NCBI RefSeq assembly: GCF_042767895.1
Contig: NC_091578.1
Location: 13,704,007 to 13,714,006 of the forward strand
Direction: 5' to 3'
Origin: Penaeus vannamei
Taxonomy: Eukaryota > Arthropoda > Malacostraca > Decapoda > Penaeidae
Length of the DNA stretch: 10,000 nt
The position numbers were made by a program, and so were the translations under genes. Positions 7,819-10,000 of this stretch are shown here, one piece after another (the first letter of the stretch is position 1; every line of letters starts with the position of its first letter). A model generated the notes under the pieces. The model did no database searches. It saw only the letters and a list, made by a program, of their open reading frames with translations, and was not told the origin of the DNA.

Positions 7819-7829
7819 GCAGCGCCATC
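7819..7829 (-). promoter_or_regulatory. CTCF-like core motif, minus strand
   Basis: GATGGCGCTGC on the minus strand is identical over 11 bases to the plus-strand site at 510-520. See that entry for the consensus match and its limits. Confidence 0.2.
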
Positions 7830-7957
7830 ATCGAGACTGGCTGACACTGTAATCTTCCCACGCTTTATTTGGTGCACAATAATCTGCAAGCTCCTCATGC
7901 ACGCCATCTCTTAGATTGCAGATGCTATTTTTCGCGCGTAGGTGGGCTCCTCGTCTC
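7830..7957. other. Short complex spacer, no gene recognised
   Basis: Mixed-composition DNA between the compound microsatellite and the degenerate array, with no feature that I can support. Confidence 0.5.
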
Positions 7958-8300
7958 GTTTTCTACATCTCGCCCCGTTTTCTCCATTATCTTTCCGTTG
8001 TCTACATCTTGTCTCCTTGTCTACATCTTGTCCCGTTTTCTCCATTGTGTCTTCTAAATCTGGTTCCGTTTTCTACATTTTTCTTTTTCTATATGTAGTT
8101 CCAAATTCTACATTTTTTCTTTTTCTATATCTGGTTCCGTTTTCTACATTTTGTGTCCTTTTCTGCTTCTATTTCCGTTTTCGACATTTTCTCTTTTCTA
8201 CATCTGGTTCCGTTTTCTACATCCTGTCCCGTTTTCTCCATTTTATCTTCTACATCTTTCTTTTTACATGTCTTCTCTTCTACATCTGGTTCCGTTCTCT
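7958..8300. repeat. Degenerate pyrimidine-rich tandem array with short and long units
   Basis: The phrase GTTTTCTACAT...TCC recurs about thirteen times in diverged form. Units fall into two lengths: about 19-20 bp (like GTTTTCTACATCTTGTCCC) and about 33-36 bp (GTTTTCTACATTTT, then CTTTTTCTACATCTGGTTCC). The first part is mainly short units and the middle mainly long ones, so long units may be a short unit plus an inserted half-unit. Phe/Leu/Ser-rich frames here are by-products. Confidence 0.85.
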
Positions 8301-8569
8301 AGACGTACGTGAGTGAAATCAGAGAAGGTTTATTATTCCTATGGATTACTCACCCAACGCTTCCCCTTTAAACGGAATCGTCAGCGATCTCCCCTTTTTC
8401 AATAACACGGGTTTATCCTTCCCCTCGCATTACATCATCATCATCACCACCCGCCTTCCGCCTCCCGTTCGTGTAAGTCTTCCCGCATCCGGATTTAAGG
8501 GGAGTCTCTACGCGAACGCCTGACTCGATGCCCGCCTCCGTTGGTCCGGGATTACACGTAGCACGAGTA
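8301..8569. other. Complex DNA, no gene recognised
   Basis: Begins with an ACGTACGT palindrome (8303-8310) followed by GTGAGT, a donor-like hexamer (GT at 8309-8310). The rest is mixed-composition DNA with no recognised motif. Confidence 0.4.
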
Positions 8570-8650
8570 GGTGAAAGGGGAGGTAGGGACGAGGGAGAGA
8601 GAGACAGAGAGACAGACAGACAGAGAGAGGGAAGGAGGGAGATGGAGAGA
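8570..8650. repeat. Degenerate GA/GACA purine-rich repeat
   Basis: GAGA and GACA units in irregular order, notably at 8597-8630. It encodes Arg/Glu/Asp-rich sequence in the frame of the overlapping open frame. Confidence 0.85.
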
Positions 8651-8755
8651 TTTAAAAAATGGCACGAGGGAGGTTGTTTTATGTGCGCGAGCGGCAACCT
8701 CTTCCCCTCCCCGCGTGGGTCAAACGGGAAGGCTGACGGGGAGTTGAAGGAGTTA

Positions 8756-8766
8756 ATGGCGGCCAT
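8756..8766. promoter_or_regulatory. Back-to-back YY1/Pho-like cores (ATGGCGGCCAT)
   Basis: ATGGC and GCCAT face each other in an 11-bp near-perfect palindrome. The flanks extend both toward the wider YY1 consensus (ATGGCGGC and GCCATGTT). It lies inside the uncertain open frame at 8528-8911. Confidence 0.25.
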
Positions 8767-8882
8767 GTTAGCAGCTACGGAAGGTAGCGGAGGGCGTACC
8801 TGGGCTCTCTCGGGAGTTCCATATTCATGCGACAAGTCATATGCGGCGAGTGCATGTAAGGCTGCAGTGAAAGGCGGGGTGA

Positions 8883-9329
8883 GCCGTTCATTTTCACCAG
8901 GATGTGAATAAATTACATCTGCATGCACCCTCGGGGAAGGAGGTTTTATGCAACTTTATTCGCGTGCATTCGTTACCGCCGCTCATTTGCAGACAATGCC
9001 TTGCACTTGCATCATTGTTCGAAACCCTTGGCTCGCTTTGGGCTCATCCCGCTCGCCAGATTTGCATATCAAACGAAAACAAAGGCAATAAAGCTTCAGC
9101 CAAAGTGACAGCGAGCGACGGCGGAGGAGGAAAGGTGCGCGTCCACGGAATCACTCATGTGGCGGAAAGGGAGATGAGGAAAGAGGTAATCCCCCGTCAA
9201 GTGTCCCCTCCGCCGGCCGGAAGTGAGGGGAAGGGGTGGCGGAACAATGCTGGTGTTCGGCCGGTGTTGTTTTGCGCGCTCCAAGGTGGCTGCGTCGGCC
9301 TCTCGTGCGGTCTTGTTTTCCTCTTATGA
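8883..9329 (+). other. Stop-free stretch of 148 codons without an early ATG, status unknown
   Basis: Open from after TGA 8880-8882 to TGA 9327-9329. It cannot start in a conventional way, since no ATG lies near its beginning. A pyrimidine-poor but passable acceptor (TTTTCACCAG, ending 8900) would open it in frame at GAT GTG AAT. The encoded sequence is of ordinary composition, with Cys pairs and a Gly/Ser patch, and I recognise no family. The same DNA carries regulatory-type motifs at 9060-9085, which may be the better explanation for its complexity. Confidence 0.12.
9060..9085 (+). promoter_or_regulatory. POU octamer plus SOX-type site
   Basis: A perfect octamer ATTTGCAT at 9060-9067 is followed 10 bases later by AACAAAGG at 9078-9085, a good SOX/TCF-type core. 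POU and SOX factors often bind adjacent sites in animal enhancers, although the classic composite has a much shorter gap. Single occurrences of either motif are frequent. Confidence 0.25.
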
Positions 9330-9421
9330 GGCGAAATCCGTTGAGATTTGTTTATACATGCTCATGGGATAAAGCGACAGCAGCATGACGGATTTCGTTT
9401 CATTTATTGTCGGGTCGAGAA

Positions 9422-9430
9422 TATAAAAGG
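9422..9430 (+). promoter_or_regulatory. TATA box (TATAAAAGG)
   Basis: An exact match to the strong TATA consensus. ACATTT about 31-33 bp downstream (9453-9458) is one base from the arthropod initiator TCATTT. The first ATG downstream (9502) is followed almost at once by a stop, so any transcript would need splicing or be noncoding. Confidence 0.25.
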
Positions 9431-9614
9431 GCAGATGAATGTTAACTACCTGACATTTATGAAAATTTATACACATTTCATTCACCTTTACTCTTTGTAC
9501 AATGACATGATATATTTATGTCGATAAAATACGCAAAACAAGACAGTTATCTGATGTCTTATATTCTTTATCTACAATCTTTAAATTCCTCTTGACTGCT
9601 TAGAGAGAATGCGG

Positions 9615-9645
9615 TCACGTCACGCAGGTGCCACGAGTGACGTCA
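9615..9645. promoter_or_regulatory. CRE-type cluster: TCACGTCA, CAGGTG, TGACGTCA
   Basis: A perfect palindromic cAMP-response element TGACGTCA lies at 9638-9645. A CRE-like TCACGTCA lies at 9615-9622, 23 bp away start to start, and an E-box CAGGTG lies between them at 9625-9630. CREB/ATF-family bZIP proteins bind such sites. A matching promoter could lie on either side; the TATA box at 9422 is about 200 bp to the left. Confidence 0.35.
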
Positions 9646-9739
9646 ACACAAAATCGAATGTCTAACCCACCCTCCAGTCCCGCCCACTCCCAAACCCACC
9701 GTCTATTCCACCCCTGAACTCAGCCAGCAACTCCCCCCC

Positions 9740-10000
9740 AACCCAGCCCACAACCCCGCCAACCCAGCCCACAACCCCGCCAACCCAGCCCACAACCCCG
9801 CCAACCCCGCCCACAACCCCGCCAACCCAGCCCACAACCCCGCCAACCCCGCCCACACCCCCGCCAACCCCGCCCACAACCCCGCCAACCCACCCCACAA
9901 CCCCGCCCGCCCAGCCCACAACCCCGCCAACCCAGCCCACAACCCCGCCAACCCAGCCCACAACCCCGCCAACCCAGCCCACAACCCCGCCAACCCAGCC
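9740..10000. repeat. 21-bp GC-rich minisatellite, 12 full copies, clipped by the window end
   Basis: Unit AACCCAGCCCACAACCCCGCC, beginning at 9740 and repeating every 21 bp with no insertion or deletion. The twelfth full unit ends at 9991 and nine bases of the next follow. Variants: units 4, 6 and 7 share A-to-C at unit position 6; unit 6 also has A-to-C at position 14; unit 8 swaps AG for AC near positions 6-7; unit 9 begins CG. Each unit has three C-runs of three or more, so the minus strand is strongly quadruplex-prone. It is stop-free in all six frames because no stop triplet occurs in the unit. Sequence at 9661-9739 is a looser C-rich lead-in. Confidence 0.97.

Larger units (their letters stand above)
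8528..8911 (+). other. Open frame of 127 codons, coding status uncertain
   Basis: Starts at a real ATG and ends at TAA 8909-8911. The first third is GA/GACA repeat. The remainder (about codons 45-127) is complex in composition, with scattered Cys, and matches no family that I recognise. A minus-strand frame from ATG 8928 to 8413 is open over the same DNA, so at most one is real. No paired splice sites or polyadenylation signal support either. Confidence 0.12.
9330..9660. other. AT-rich DNA with promoter-like motifs, no gene recognised
   Basis: AT-rich, with no long open frame. It contains a TATA box at 9422 and CRE-type sites at 9615-9645, listed separately. Confidence 0.5.

Noticed and set aside
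9017..9027. GTTCGAAACCC, resembling the B-box of a tRNA gene
   Set aside because: The flanks do not form a T-stem, and no A-box or acceptor stem was found upstream.
9740..10000. AACCC repeats as telomeric sequence
   Set aside because: Arthropod telomeres are usually TTAGG/CCTAA; here the unit is a 21-mer with CAGCCC and CCGCC, not a short telomere motif.

Overview
This is eukaryotic, animal-type DNA with no gene that I can name. The best guess is a penaeid shrimp or a close decapod relative. The reasons are long uninterrupted (CT)n, (GA)n, (CA/TG)n and (ATT)n arrays, degenerate polypyrimidine tracts hundreds of bases long, and short complex islands between them; penaeid genomes are known for unusually high simple-repeat content. 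There is no rRNA, tRNA, CRISPR, operon-like gene series, virus-like reading frame or recognisable transposase. Most long open frames are by-products of dinucleotide repeats, which contain no stop codons in any frame.

Layout. 1-388: polypyrimidine tract with a 95-bp pure (CT)n. 389-1900: complex DNA with two G-rich islands (880-987, 1881-1913) and one C-rich island (1295-1396). 1787-2659: unusually long stop-free frame without an early ATG, crossing a CA-rich Z-DNA-prone patch. 2660-2900: TATA-like site and a 117-bp minus-strand segment with codon-like composition and splice-like borders. 2931-3720: purine-rich low complexity, then (TG)n and (GA)n. 3720-4390: complex DNA with a (TTA/TTG)n patch. 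4390-5240: purine block, then a CpG-dense block with a 9-bp inverted repeat and a TATA-like site. 5268-5371: (ATT)n. 5600-5664: strong 3' splice-site-like signal with a short possible last exon. 5718-7792: the densest repeat zone (polypyrimidine, GA, TG, a 21-bp array, ~105-bp repeats, CT-CA), with two donor-like sites between. 7958-8300: degenerate tandem array. 8310-9330: complex DNA with overlapping open frames on both strands and POU/SOX- and YY1-like sites. 9330-9660: AT-rich DNA with a TATA box and a perfect CRE. 9740-10000: 21-bp GC-rich minisatellite running off the window.

How it fits together. On the plus strand, low-complexity tracts are mostly purine at 2.9-4.6 kb and mostly pyrimidine at 5.7-8.3 kb, and the switch lies at the CpG-dense block. 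This would fit CT-rich introns read away from a central promoter, but that is inference. The window is most simply intergenic or intronic DNA. The items most worth testing are the possible small exons, the regulatory motif clusters and the two 21-bp-period arrays. I found no convincing new biological system.
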